Shown piece by piece: positions 23,772 through 36,723 of a stretch of 64,000 nt of DNA (positions are counted from its first letter, which is position 1; each line of letters begins with the position of its first letter). Both the position numbers and the translations under genes were made by a program. The notes under the pieces were generated by a model. It was not told where the DNA came from and did no database searches. It worked only from the letters and a program-made list of their open reading frames with translations. The stretch covers positions 68,040,029 through 68,104,028 of the forward strand of contig NC_134456.1 in NCBI RefSeq assembly GCF_047948215.1. The letters run 5' to 3'. The stretch is from Lycorma delicatula (taxonomy: Eukaryota; Arthropoda; Insecta; Hemiptera; Fulgoridae).

Positions 23772-25535
23772 AGTACTTTTATTCTCTTGTTTAAATTTAT
23801 CAAAAATTATTATTAAATATTAAAATAAATAAAAAATAAAAATAACAATCATTACATAGATTTACTTTTTACTAATATATTTTTATTTGGATTTATTTAA
23901 ACTATTATCAGTTTTTTTTTTTGGGGGGGGGATCTAATTTTAAACATTTTTTGAAAGCTATTCTTGATGTGTAATATATATTTTACAAATACGGAAAAAA
24001 CTCAAAAAAGGATTGTATAAAATTTAACCAAATATAATTACCAATAAGAGTTACCATATAAACTGCAATACATGAATATAACTATGTTTTCATGTGCTGA
24101 ACACAAACTATAGTTAAAAAAAGTTTATTCGGTTGATAAGTAGCTGCATAATTTGTACAGGTATTATCTAAAACTTATTTATAATCTTATTGATTTAGTT
24201 TTTTGGTTTTAGCTATGACATTACACATCCTTACAACAGGATCTTATTAACAGTTGGGATATTTTTCAGCTTTATGTTGACTGTTCTTGAACGGAAGATT
24301 ATAATAATAAAATCTAAACATCTAAATAAATACAGATGACCGCATCCAAATAAAATGAACTCTATTTGCTTATATTTGAACTTGTGTTCAAATATCTCAT
24401 AAAACGTAATAGAATCGGATCGGCATAAGTAAACAAACCGCACGTCCAAACAGGTTGTTACCTGTTTAATAATTCGTTTTATTTAACTAAAATGACATTT
24501 TTTAGTTTATTATTTTTTTGGGTAGTAAAAATAAATTATCAAGTCAGATTTTTCTTTTACTATTTAAGACACCTTTGTAATACGCCTACCCTGGAGATTT
24601 TAATTTCCAATTAAATAATCTCAGAATCTCTACATTTTGTAACTGTATTCGTGACCTGATATCAAATTTTCTATTTTATCCCATGCGGTAATATCTTTTT
24701 CACGTGAGGAGTAGATAATGGATTCACGAACAGTCAATTTATAACTTATATGTAGATACTTTATCAGAAAATTATAAGACTATCACTTGTTTCTGAGATT
24801 GTTCAAGAAAACTACTGTTGATAAAGGTAGTAAAAGTAGTATAACTCCTAATATAAGTTTTATATCTAAAATGTTTGGAATTCATACCAACAACTTCTCT
24901 ACTTATCCAAACCGATCAATTACTGCTTGGTTTTGTAAAATTTTGCTCGATATGGCAGCAAGCGGATTTTTTAAATGTAATATTAAAATTAGATACAAAA
25001 TTAAATAGTATTCAGAACATATAGTAGAAAATATGATCAAATTACGTGTATCATCGAGCATTACAAAGTAGAATTAACTGAATGTTGAAGCAAATCAACT
25101 TTTTTTGTGTTCCAAAAGCAGACGTCCCATCTGTAATATTATTTAAATGGACATTGATTTTCGTTCTCATAACCTACTCTTAATTGTGCAGATTGCAATT
25201 TGAAACCGTTTAAAACTATTTTATCATCTGGAATTTTTCCATGTGACAAAATCTGTATTCATTTATAATTTTAGCTGTTATTATTTATAATAATTCATAG
25301 TATTTCTTAGTTAAGTGCCATAGACATGAGGTTGTAACGTACCATGTAAGAGCTCCATTGTCGAGTAAAACTAACATCATAAGCTCGGCTGATAAAAAAG
25401 TAATGAAGGAAGAGATTTTCTGTTACCTTCTTCACTTAGCTAAATTTACGTTATAACACTACACTCATCGAAATCAAGAATGCATTCAGTTTTAAAAGCT
25501 ATCTTCCCTGTTTACCAAATGGATTTACCGTATTA
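23772..25535. other. AT-rich stretch, nothing recognised
   Basis: Contains a 'ttttttttttgggggggg' run at about 23920-23939 and only chance frames. No transposon ends or exon-like islands were seen. Confidence 0.45.
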
Positions 25536-26550
25536 TAAACAGTATTTTTTTTTCTCCGTCGATTTCCCCGCACCTTGGAGCCGGATTCGCGACTAAGCAT
25601 AACCTCAGCTTCAAGGGGAGCCATCGCCTCAAACTACCTCAGAAGGGCACAAAGTTCTGCCCAGGCAGCCGGAACCGAGTCTTCCTTGCTTGCCATGCCT
25701 CAAATGAGGGGATCCCTAAGGATTCCCTTCACCGGGAGGCTCCGGTCTTAACGCCTCGTCTCTAACGAGGAACCTCAAAGGAATCTCCCACCAGAACTAC
25801 GGTCTTGCTTTCCCACCAGTGGCACTGCAAGAGAGTCCCTACCCGATCGTCGAAGAGGAGACGCCGGAGCCTCCCACCCCTCCCAGATGAGGCTGTACCT
25901 TAAAGATATCTCAGCGCAGCTATGCACATATTCATAGCGCTAGTGCAGGTGAAGCCACCTTACATCCTCGACCTCCGGGTGCACGTCCGTGCGATCTACT
26001 TGACAAACAGCGAGGTTCCTGTGTGCAGTGCCTCCTTACATGGCCGGCCATATCGCAGGCAAAACAATGACCACTTCGGTCTGGGCCAAGACAAATCTTG
26101 GCCCTATGCCCTGTACCCCAACACCGAAAGTAAAGGTCATCTGAGGCACGTCGAGTCACCCGACAGGCCACCCAGTCAATGCGGATGCGCCCGTCGGATA
26201 GTAGTTTCTTTACAAATAGAGGTGGCACGGCCAAAGTGAACACCTGTGTTAATCCGTAGGCCAGCCGCATAGACAGAATTTCCACGGACACCGACTCCCC
26301 AATGACTTTACAAAGTTCCTTCATGAACTCATTCTTCGTTGTAAGTACGTCTAAGTCCTTGACAACACGAATCCTCCTGCCACTCTTCCCAGTTAATGCC
26401 GCAGTGGTGCCCTCGACCTTCTCCACAATGCTGAGTTGTTCTGCAACACCATTCTCACTACGTACCCGGAAATGCAAATCTTCTCCCTGACCCCGCCTTG
26501 CGGGACTCATGTCTTCCCCGGCGACACCGGGGGAGATTGTAAACAGGATT
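25536..26550 (-). mobile_element. ORF1-only insertion of an R1/I-group LINE
   Basis: A GC-rich block on the minus strand carries most of a gag-like ORF1 and then ends directly in a poly(A) (seen as T9 at about 25545-25553), with no ORF2. 'taaacagtatt' at 25536-25546 and 'taaacaggatt' at 26540-26550 look like an 11-bp TSD with one mismatch. The retrotransposed molecule therefore seems to have been only about 1 kb, truncated at both the 5' side and, relative to a full element, the 3' side. Confidence 0.7.
25932..26534 (-). pseudogene. LINE ORF1 (gag-like) with CCHC zinc knuckles
   Basis: Open for about 200 codons. The N-terminal half has 'EDLHFRVRSENGVAEQLSIVEKVEGTTAALTGKSGRRIRVVKDLDVLTTKNEF', typical of R1/I-group gag-like proteins. 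The C-terminal half has 'LLSDGRIRIDWVACRVTRRA', then two knuckles: 'FRCWGTGHRAKIC' (first Cys position changed to Phe) and an intact C-x2-C-x4-H-x4-C in 'CFACDMAGHVRRHC'. Downstream coding to about 25560 is frame-broken. Any Met-start at 26558 would use flanking DNA outside the insertion, so the true N-terminus is missing. The protein would bind element RNA. Confidence 0.85.
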
Positions 26551-28259
26551 ACTTTCAACTAAAAAGAAACCTGAAAGGAACTGTAGGTAAAAGAGTTAAA
26601 CATAAAAAAACTGATACAGAATTTTGTGTAACTATTAATAATCGTACAAAATTACTTTTGACCTTAAATAGAAAGAAAAAAATGTTAAATTCCTGATAGT
26701 GTAATAACATAAATATTTACATGCGTATGTACATTTATGAAACATACTATGATAATTCATTAATTTAATTACACAAATTGAAATAGAGAATCTAATAAAT
26801 TGGAAAAAATGAGTAATTTTGGCATAAAATATTTTTATAAATTTCAAGTAATAGCCTGTTTGAAAATTTTTAGGCTGACTGAAAGAATATTTAAAGGTAA
26901 ATAAATCATTAAATGTTTTACCGGTACTTACATTGAGATTAAGATGGGAAGCTCGAGGTATAATATATATTAAAATGATGTACATCACAACATATTAGAC
27001 ATATTTTTAATAAGAAAGCTAAATGAATAAATTTTCGAGAAAATGCCAGAATTAAGTATGAGTTAATTAATTAATAAGAAATTATATTATTCATTATTAT
27101 TTATTTTTATTCTTTGTTCTTATTTCTTGAATTTTTGTTCTACCTAATTTTCTTGTAAGTCGATAGCCAACAGCAACAGAGAAAGTATTTACGAGTATCA
27201 CTGAAATCTTGTACTACTAGCCAGTTCCTTTCGTTAGAAATGTATTGTTTATGATTGAAATGTGTATTTTATAATTCTTTCAGGTTTCATAATTTTCATT
27301 ACTCTGTAATTCAATTAAAGGAATAATTAGTGATCTATCTAAGAGAACAAAGAATCTTGCGTCTTAGCTGACTTCAAATTTATATAAATAAATATTCATG
27401 TATTGACTTTTTTTTTTTACTAGCATAAATTAATAAATTACAACGAAACACTCGTAAATAAACTTATGGTTAGTTAAAACAATTCGTATTGTTAGTACTT
27501 CGTTAACATTTCAACTATCATGACAATTTTAATTGTTATAAGTAAAAATAATTAGTGTTTACTTACAGTTGAATAAAACTACTATGTAAAATAAACTCCA
27601 TTATTATGGATGTAGAAAATAAGGGAAAGAGTTTAGCTTTTATCAATTTTAAGATTGTTTAGATGTATCACTATCACTTTATATAAATGTAACTAGCAGA
27701 AAGAAGAAAAACACAGTTTAAATTATTACTATACTTTTTATTACTACTAATAATAATATTAGCTTTGGAAGAAATTATTAAACATAAAAACATATTATAA
27801 CAAAGTAGTTTAATAAATTTGAAGTTTACGTAAATAAGAAAAAAGAATCCCACGTTTAAAATTATTACGGTAACAGAATTGTGCTATTAAAATTTGTTTT
27901 ATTTGTGCATATTTATGAGTAATATATTTATATAACGAGTACTTAAATAGATGATAACTACTGTAAAGTAAATTAAAGAAATTTCTAGTTTATTCAGTTT
28001 TTTATAACAAAAAAAAAAAAATAAAAGGATTTTATTGTTTTGTTTAATAGTTTAATTATTAACGGGTATGATTTAATGATCTTTTATATTTGTAACGGTG
28101 ATGTTCAAAAATCAGAATGTAAGGTTATATAAATAATTTTAGAAAAACTAACGTTTTTACAAACTTATATCTAAGAAGTTGATGAATTGTTAATTCCTAA
28201 AAGATCTTAACCTACATTTGCCCTTAAAACAACAAAGATGGACAAATAAATAAAAGTGT
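26551..28259. other. AT-rich stretch upstream of the promoter-like block
   Basis: No coding signal was recognised. It is made of AT-rich sequence with short A and T runs and ends abruptly at the CpG-rich block starting near 28260. Confidence 0.5.
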
Positions 28260-28734
28260 TACTTTCAGTCTACCGGTGCGCAGGTCTTCTTCATTGTAAA
28301 TGATGTTAAAAGAATGCGCGCGCGGTTGATTGATGTAAGTTTGTAATAGTGCCGATAGAAACGCTAGCGTCGGTACAGTATCGCTGCATGGCGGAGCTCA
28401 TGGGAGTGACGGCAGCTTCAGCTGCGCAGACACTAGTGGGGGTTTAGTCTCCAGCGGGCTGCCGCTAAGCTCAGTTTAAGCTATGCGCCCGCCCTTGCTG
28501 CTGCTTGTAACTATCAGCTCGTGTGCCAAAAGTGTTCCCTGTGTCACTGTTATTTTTGGAGCGGAATGACGTACTAGTAGCTGTGACGGATTTTATAGTG
28601 TGACATCATCTCGGCTAAATATAAAAGGTGCGGTGCATAAACAAAATAGTACAGGACTTAGTGCATGAGTGATAACCGAAGTGGGTGTCAGATAATATGG
28701 TGTACTAGCTTATGAAGAGGATACGACGGGCAGC
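28260..28734 (+). promoter_or_regulatory. CpG-rich promoter / 5' UTR of a host gene
   Basis: Base composition changes sharply from very AT-rich to roughly half GC, with many CpGs ('gcgcgcgcgg', 'ctagcgtcgg', 'gcgcccgccc'). A TATA-like box 'tataaaagg' sits at 28620-28628, which would place a start of transcription near 28650 and leave an ~85-base leader before the ATG at 28735. The GC-rich part also extends ~350 bases upstream of the TATA-like box, so other start sites are possible. Two further ATGs precede the chosen one (28697, followed at once by a stop, and 28713 in another frame), which suggests weak initiation control. Confidence 0.6.
28483..28569 (+). CDS. Short upstream ORF, signal-peptide-like (28 codons)
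   Basis: ATG at 28483 opens 28 codons (MRPPLLLLVTISSCAKS...) to TGA at 28567-28569, in the GC-rich block upstream of the TATA-like box. It begins like a signal peptide with a run of leucines. If transcription starts upstream of the TATA-like box this would be a uORF in the leader. It could also be an alternative first coding exon, since a donor could precede its stop, but I see no strong GT-AAGT there. It may equally be chance. Confidence 0.25.
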   Translation: MRPPLLLLVTISSCAKSVPCVTVIFGAE

Positions 28735-28798
28735 ATGCTGTTTTCCGAATTTATTCTACTGGCTTGCGCCGGATTCTGCGTCTTCAACACCGTTCAAG
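28735..28798 (+). CDS. First coding exon, signal peptide of an unidentified secreted or membrane protein
   Basis: ATG at 28735 encodes MLFSEFILLACAGFCVFNTVQ followed by one base of the next codon. The donor is 'caag|gtacgc' at 28798/28799. The 21 residues form a textbook signal peptide: short start, hydrophobic core (FILLACAGFCVF), polar end (NTVQG). The CpG-rich sequence directly upstream supports a true gene start. The phase (1) matches the only open frame of the candidate second exon at 37310. I cannot name the protein. Confidence 0.6.
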
Positions 28799-30260
28799 GT
28801 ACGCCTACTGTATTGACTATAATTAGATTACAAATGTCCATGCTCGTTTAACGACCCTTTCCCAAAACGTGTAACGTATACCCGATGTTTATTCATACCG
28901 CAACGGTCACATGACCATAGACAGCTGCACATCTTAATAACGATTGTAGCTTTATCAATAGGAACTGAAATTATATCAAAATCTTGTTTTCATTAAACTT
29001 TTTTTTATATATTCCTGTCATTTAATTGTTTGAAATATTTTTATTGTTGTGTTAATAAGAATTTTATATATATTAAAGAAAGCGATTTTCTATAACTTTT
29101 CACTGAATAATAAGTAAAATTGTAGTTTTATTTCTAAATTTCGTTTAACAGCACCCTACTATATTTATTAGTTATACACATCTGTGTTTAATTTTAACTT
29201 ATTTTCGATAATTAAACAAAAATTTGAGGTAAATATGTTCTTATCTGATATTTTTAATTACCTGTGTTATTTGTAATCTTTATAAAACTTCGCCAATAAA
29301 AATTGCAAACTTTATGACGGAATATTTTACTCAAGTTATTTACCAATATTTCTTACAATCACACTATTTCATTAATGAAAATGTTAATCATTCCTAATAA
29401 ATTTATTTTAAATCTTGAATTTAAACGATAAAAATTTTATATTGCATAACCTTATTTTTTTTACATTATGCTGATTTACTAATATTGTTAGGTTTGAGAG
29501 GTACATTGAAAATGAAAAAAAAGATGACTAACCTAAATATTTTATTCGGTATGTAGTCTGTTTTATAAACGAGTTGAAGCAGAGGGTACAGAACCTGATT
29601 CAGTTAAACCCTGCCTTGTACTGAACACTGAACGCGTTACAGTTTTCAGCGACTCTTAAGTCACGTGCGCGAATGCGCAAACAATTTTCCACTTTCCGTA
29701 CGCGTTGTTACATATAAAAAAAGTATAATAATAAAATAAAAGTTCTTTTTTTATTTGAAACAATATTATAAATTTAATATTATAAAGCATATTTTCCATA
29801 AATATATTGTATATATAAAATAAGATTAATAAAAAGTTCGGCTGCGTATCTTTTTTATTTGAAGTAGGTCAGCTGAATATGTAATGTACAAGTTATTTTA
29901 TGTTTTATTTTCCGTAGTTTTTTCCAAGAACGTTACATGTGATCTGTCTGCAAGAAATTTATTTCTATTGAAAAATACTCGTTTACCCTTCCATTCTAAA
30001 GAAATATTTTGGTTTTGTTTTATAATAATATTTTATACGCGTACTTCATGTCAATACTAAATTTTAAGATTTTTTTCGTGGAAAATCAGTTATATTATAA
30101 ATTCTATGAATTAATTTTACTACTTTTAAAAAGTTGTTTTTTTCCTCTCTATTTTAAGCTAATATTCTAATATTATAAACGTATATTGAAATTTGATATT
30201 CAAAAATATTAGTTTTCTTTTTACGTAATGTGATGTATGGGTAATTTAATAATTCTTTTA

Positions 30261-30424
30261 TGGCCGGCCTACGTGATGCGAGTGGTGGCGTCTCGGCCTT
30301 TCATCCGGAGGACTCGGGTTCAAATCCCGGTCAGGCATGGCATTTTCACACACGCTACAAATTATTCATATCACCCTCTGAAGCAATACCTAACGGTGGT
30401 CCCGGAGGTTAAACTAAAAAAAAA
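30261..30424 (+). mobile_element. tRNA-derived SINE, family 2, near full length
   Basis: The head (30261-30341) is tRNA-like: 'tggccggcctacgtgatgcg', an A-box-like 'gtgatgcgagtggtggcg', and a B box 'ggttcaaatcc' at 30318-30328 within 'gggttcaaatcccggtc'. The body follows ('cacacgctacaaattattcat'), then the tail 'tctgaagcaatacctaacgg', 'tggtcccggaggttaaac' and an A9 run. The tail resembles that of SINE family 1. No clear TSD was found. It lies inside the presumed intron. Confidence 0.8.
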
Positions 30425-33377
30425 TGTATTATTAAATACAAATGTACCATTATATACTCTAAACTTTCATTCGTAGTAATTTTCAAGAAAAGGGGTGAGA
30501 TAATCCGCAGGAATAATAATTAATTGTTTTTTTTAATGTAAATCCCTAACCAAATCAGATTTTTTCTTCTAAATTTAATGAATTGAATAGAAAATTAGAT
30601 ATTTAATGAATAATTATATGCAGAGCGTTGAGCTTGTAGAGTGAGTTATTTATTGTTTGGATAATCTGCCCCGGCGTAGTTTATTGCCTATTATAAACTT
30701 GACTAATTAATTAAAATGTATCAGTGTAGAATTTAATTTGATACGGTTATTTATAGATTTATTTTTTACCTAATAGTACATAAATTAAACGAACAAGCTA
30801 CTGAATTGTATAAATATTTTTTGCGACATGTAAAATTATATGTTTTTTCCATGTTTGAGCTTAGCTTTATGTAGAAGCTTAGAGTATACAAGAAAAGTAG
30901 TTACTACGAGTATAATGTCGGACATAATCATTACGTGTAGATATAGTTTATTACAGCTAGCAATCTTACGAATTACTTTAAGATTAAACTTAAGCTTTGT
31001 GTTCACACAATTGTTTAAAACGTTGTTTAATGCTTATAAAATAAACTACATTACTGTGTTTTTTTCGCTTATATGAAAAAAAATCTTTAGATTCAGCTTA
31101 CATTAATATTCAGGAGTAGCTTATTATTAATTTAAAAACTACTACACAATTTTCATTTCACGTTTAATATATTTTTTCCTCTTTGCTTTTATTTTTTGGC
31201 TAATCTTACAATTCAGTGTTTGAATGATATGACTAAAAAAGAAAAAAATATATTGTGTGCAATAGTTGTTTACGTTTCGTACAATTAGATTACAACAGAT
31301 ACGTTATGTTTTATAGTAGGCGGTCTGTAACAAACAATTGGCTCTTGTTTTGTATTCATCTTTCTATAAATAGGTTTTAATTCTTTACTGATGTTTAATA
31401 CTTTTGTATTTATTATTTATTATTTTTAATGTAGGATATAATATTTTTATTTTATTAACAGTAACATATCTCAAATACATTACTTCATAAAATTATCGGT
31501 TAATATATATATTTTTTTTTTTGTTTTCTGTCTACATAAATATCGTAGTCCGTGAATTGCATCATCATTAATATTGATTGACAAGTCCTCTAATCTGTTT
31601 TATTTATACGTATATAATAAAAAACAAACCCTAATAATATATTATAATAATACAATCTTATTTATTTAATCCAAAATAAAAGTTCTATTAATATTCTTCA
31701 GAATTCTACAAAAATAATTTTTTTTTCATTTGTAGCCTATTTCTAATTTAAGTAAAAATATAAAGGATAATTTTCTTTTTTATTTACTCATGGAAAAAAA
31801 TTGATTTGAAGGATCTGTTTCATTTATAAGTAGCTAAAATAAATATCTGCGAACATAAAATCGTTGGCCCATATAAGAAACAATCAGTAACATAATAGTA
31901 TTTTGGGAAACATCTTATTTTTCTGTTTTATGTAGCAAAATAATTATTGATAGAAACTAGTTTTCAGGTAGTTCCTTAATAATTTTATTCCATATTATCC
32001 TATATTTGACTTGTTAAATTAAAATATCTCTACTTAGGTACGTATATCACAGTTAGATGTTTATTATCAGAACATAATTTTCCTGCTAAAAAATAACAAA
32101 TACCTTACTTAGAGTTCTTATATTTTAAGTGTTTTCGTTTAAAAATAATTAACTATCGTAATATAATGCAAGAAATCATGGTTATATAAATGTAATTATA
32201 TTTTGCATAAAATACTTCAAACTAATTTTAATAAATAATTAATAACTTACTATAAAAGCAAATTATATTTGCACAGAAGGAAAGGAAAACGTTCTGAGTG
32301 AGAAGAATATGGGTGTACCTTACATTATACATATTTTAATGATGGCAATGTACGTCTGGAAATGGAGTAATGTAAAGAAATGTACGTTTCATCAGTAGGT
32401 ATCATTTATGTAGATTATGTTAAAAACAATTTGGTTTTTTTTTTCATTTCAGATATGAAGTTCTTGATCTAGTACTTATATAATTATATTTGCTTAATGG
32501 TTTTCCATTTCCCCTCTTTCCTTTTTTATAATATCGTTAACATATTAATTTTCCATATAACCTGTCAATAATTATTTTCAGTTTTACATCTTTTTTTTTT
32601 AGTTGGATGCTTCCTTAATATCTCATAAATTCTAAATCCTTCATGTTACTTCTCGTTGATCATGCAGTTGCAATCACCTGAATATATGTAATCATTTTTA
32701 AGAAATATATTTGTACTACTTAGAAATAAGTTTATTATTATAGAAATACTTTTATAAAATTCTACATAAGTAATCTTGTTATTCTAGTTAATTTATTGAT
32801 AATCACTCTTTGTCAAAACAAATCATTTCGCATATTAAGATTTCCTTTGTAGTTTTTCTTTATTTTATCTTCAATAGTTTATTATTGTACTTTATTCTGA
32901 AAATATTAAATAAAGATCGGAAACTTAATTTTATTTCTTATTTATTTTGGGGGTTTACAAACATGTTTTTGCTTGTAGATAATAATAGGGGATGGGATTT
33001 GTACCAATTATTTTTTCATTATATTTGTGTTATAAAAGAATATTTTTGAGTATGTAATTGCTTTTATGAAGACCTCTCTTTTTAAGAAAAATAATTAATC
33101 TTTTGTAAATATATTCATCGCAAAACCGAGGATGTCTGGATCCTTACTTAATATAAAAAACGAGTATAAACGCATAAAAATTGTTCATTAATAGGAATTC
33201 AATCCCTTAATATATATGTATATTCTGATTTTATTATTATCATTCTGTACTTATTAATCTAATAATTTTATAATTTTTGTTTATTATACTTTCAGTTTTA
33301 ATGAAGGTAACATAAGAGTTTTGCTCAAGTTTCTTTGATGCGTTATTTTAAAGTTTTTGTTTTAGAAAAATATCTAA

Positions 33378-33440
33378 AAATACCTGCCAAGATCGGGATT
33401 CGATTCCGGATGAAGACGCTACCACTCGCGCCACGGAAGT
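33378..33440 (-). mobile_element. SINE family 2 head fragment, minus strand
   Basis: On the minus strand it reads 'ggcgcgagtggtagcgtctt', 'catccggaatcgaatcccga': an A-box-like segment and a B-box-like 'ggaatcgaatccc', matching the head of the 30.3-kb SINE with a short internal deletion. No body or tail is recognisable beside it. Confidence 0.65.
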
Positions 33441-33529
33441 TGGCCAAAATAATATATTAAGAAACAAAAAATAAACTCGTGGTTTTAATATTTTTATTTT
33501 TATTATTTTATTTGTTTAAATAAAAGGAA

Positions 33530-33730
33530 GGAGCAGGTGGGCTTTTGAGTTTGACCCCTGGGACAGAACCCAGAGTGGTTTAGTGAGTGACACAGCAGTG
33601 AAAACAGAAATCGATGTTCTCCAGCAACAAACACATGCTCCCTACCGTTGCTTATCTAGATCTGTTTTATCCACGTAGGTTGCTAATCACCCACCCTATT
33701 CAACATGCAATCACATACATTCATTTTACT
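33530..33730. other. Unexplained low-AT island inside the presumed intron
   Basis: About 200 bp of balanced composition ('gacccctgggacagaaccca', 'ctccagcaacaaacacatgc', 'aatcacccaccctattcaac') in very AT-rich surroundings. No open frame with family resemblance, no tail and no TSD. It could be an old transposon remnant or an intronic regulatory element. Confidence 0.35.
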
Positions 33731-36683
33731 GCAGTTTAAACATTATATTTTATGGTACTATTGTAGCTGTACTTTTTTTGTTAACCCTTGGTGTTATTTT
33801 TAACGTATTGCTGTTATTTTTAGCTTAATTACGAAAAGAAAATTCTTTTTATCCACTTTTATTGAAATGATGATTTAATTGTTATATTTTGTCTAATGGT
33901 TTAAATAAAACAGTAACAGAAATGAATATTTCTGATAATTATAAATTAATTCATTTTTATCTGAATTCATAAAAACATATTCATACTTATTATTTATAGT
34001 AATATGTAAGGATTTTGTTACAAAATCAGCCCTGAAATTTTATTCGTTTAAATTTTGATTTACTGATCGCAAAATTTTTTTTTACCTAACATATAAATAA
34101 TTATTAGATTACTACTGTCAATTACTTAACAATTTAGTCTTGTTTTTGTTGAGAACTGTTCTTAATGTTAATCTGATTGTTATAATAAGGAAATAAAAAT
34201 CAGCGTTCTCTTAATTATTTTTTTTTTCTATTTATTAACAAAGGAAGAGAAAAATTTCAAGATTGGAAAATTACCTTGTTAAAGATTTTTACTTATTTGT
34301 TTTATTAAGATATACAACCTAATCCGCATTAATAACAGATTTCTAAATAAATGCCGCTGTTAACTAATGGTAAGCTTATTAAGATTAGCAAAGTCAATTA
34401 GAAAACATTATTTTGAATTCTTTTGTTAGTCTATAGTAATTTTGTGTCTGGAAGGTCTTTCGATTGTAAAAGTTTCAAACTCTAATAAAAATAAAAGAGT
34501 AGCCTTAAATAAACAATTTTATTAATTAAAAATCGGCATTAAGTAACTAATTACTTACAATCTCCAAAATCTGTTCGATAATATTGCAAGACATACGATC
34601 AAATCCAAGTGAAGCTATATTATTTTTTAAATTAAAATAACTATTTTAATTAAAACATGCAGTCATGTTTTTCTCTTTGTGCATTTGCTGATGAAAGTTG
34701 ATGAAACACGACATGAGAAATTAGCAGTATGAAACGACAACAAACATGCGAAAATTGGTTATTTTTGCTTTTGACAGGACCTAATTTTACTAATCAATTG
34801 GTTTTCCATGATATTATCCGGGAATCCTTAACATTAAGATTCAGTCATATGATCATAATTATCTGCCTCCGAAAAAAATTTGATTTAATTTCTTTCCGTG
34901 TGGATTTTTATTCTGTTCCGATTTGTATTAAATATTTACCATTGTAAATTTAAACAACTTTTAATTAAAAATTTAACTGTTTGTTGGAAAAAGAAACGAA
35001 AATTAAAATTGCAGTACCATATTACCAAATAATAGAAAATAATTTTAAATCGCTTATGTTCATCTGATGGAGTAATTTCTCTATTCTATTCACAACAGTG
35101 TTGCTGTGATAAAAGGAAGTTCATTATTTCACTGCAAAAGAGGAAATATTTGTATTTCTATTTGCTATTTTTACATAAGAAATACAGTTTCATATTAACT
35201 TTAAACGAAACAGTCTTAATTTGCTTCATCACTACAAATGCGTTACTGATCAGTCGTACTTAGCTCTCTTTCAATTAACAAAAAATAAATCTGAGTACCT
35301 ATTAAATTACTTACCTCGTTTACAATCTCTGAGTGCAATGCGGCTAATTTTTTACGCGTTTTAATCATATTTTAAGACAAAATAATGTAATTATTAAACT
35401 TCACTTTATACTCTGCCCAACTTAAAGCAACAGAATGAGTCAAAATTTATTAATCATCAATATCATTGCATTCCGATATCTGGCATAGGTAATGCTATCA
35501 GTTTAATCAGGAATTTTATATTTTTACTAAATACACTCCCACTTGGCATTTCAGACAACCGCAGAACTAGACTGACAAGAAATTGAGGCTAGACTGACAA
35601 TCAGAATTGAGTACGTGAACTTATCTCTGAATATCCCCCCATTAGCAATAATTAATAAGAGATAATGCTGATATGCATACTGCAGTTATTAGCAATGGCT
35701 ACTTCCCTCTCATTAAAAACCTGTCTACCAAAATAGGATTTACTTGAAATAGATTAACAAGAAACTTTCAAATCCTATTTCCTATTATGCGTATACTTTT
35801 TGTACTTCTAGGGGGAGGGATATGAAAGAGCAAAGTAGATCTAGAAACAAAACGATCTTAATTAAGTTACTTGTTTTCTTACCTGAAAACTTACGTCCTC
35901 CTTTTATAGAAAAAGCTGTTTGTAATATGCACTTAATACAAGTTATCCCTTCATACAAAGGCTGGAAAATTTTAACTGGGCACGGTAGGTTTCCAAATAG
36001 TTTTGTACTTATTTTAAAAATAAAATATACTCTATGACTGGAGTTTCGGAGGTAATAATAGTATTATTCTCTAGCTGGTTTATCAGTAATCTGTCATTTA
36101 AGTATATCTGTTTAATTACATCACAGAAAAACACAAAACGTTTTATCAGTATGTTAAATAATGACTGTCAAACACGGAACATACAATTTTGTGTGTGCTT
36201 TTTTAATATAATTTATGTATATTTTTCCGCCTAACGTATGGCCAACAAGTAATTAACACTAAATAAATAACTAAAAAAAAGAAAAACTAAATATCCCTCC
36301 TCTGTCATCAAAATTGTCCCGTAAAGATCTAAAAATAAAAAATGTAATTACTATTAAACACTTTACTTAGTTCTTAAAGATAAATTGTAAATAAAATGTA
36401 CATTTCTATGTAAATTTTAACTGCTTAATGCAGTAAAGAAAGCATGAAAGGAATAATGAGGTAAAGAATACATAAAATGTAGCCAGTTGCAGTATATTGA
36501 TTGTTTTATGTCATCAGGTCACCGCAAGTAACTAATCTGTTTAAGTAATCTAATAAAGTAAAAACAAATATAGCCCCATATATTATTTATTTATTTTAAA
36601 TCATGTTGCTGTTAACCATAAAACTTCTGAGAATAGTGCAATTTATTTAATTTCTATTAAAAGATAAAGGTTTTAAAAGGTTT

Positions 36684-36690
<7 letters not shown>

Positions 36691-36721
<31 letters not shown>
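36691..36721. repeat. (TA)n microsatellite
   Basis: About 15 TA units follow 'taaaggta'. An isolated dinucleotide tract in the presumed intron. Confidence 0.9.

Positions 36722-36723
<2 letters not shown>

Noticed and set aside
23920..23939. T10G8 homopolymer junction considered as a transposon end
   Set aside because: No matching inverted copy or duplication nearby.
26635..26988. 117-codon minus-strand frame
   Set aside because: No domain, strongly AT-driven composition (Ile, Tyr, Phe, Lys), no promoter or splice support.
30261..30341. Possible genuine tRNA gene
   Set aside because: It has A- and B-box-like elements but no proper cloverleaf ends, and it continues into a SINE body with tail and A run. 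Related heads occur at 33.4 and 37.9 kb.
32810..33049. 79-codon hydrophobic frame
   Set aside because: Typical chance frame in AT-rich intron; no start context, no neighbouring exons.
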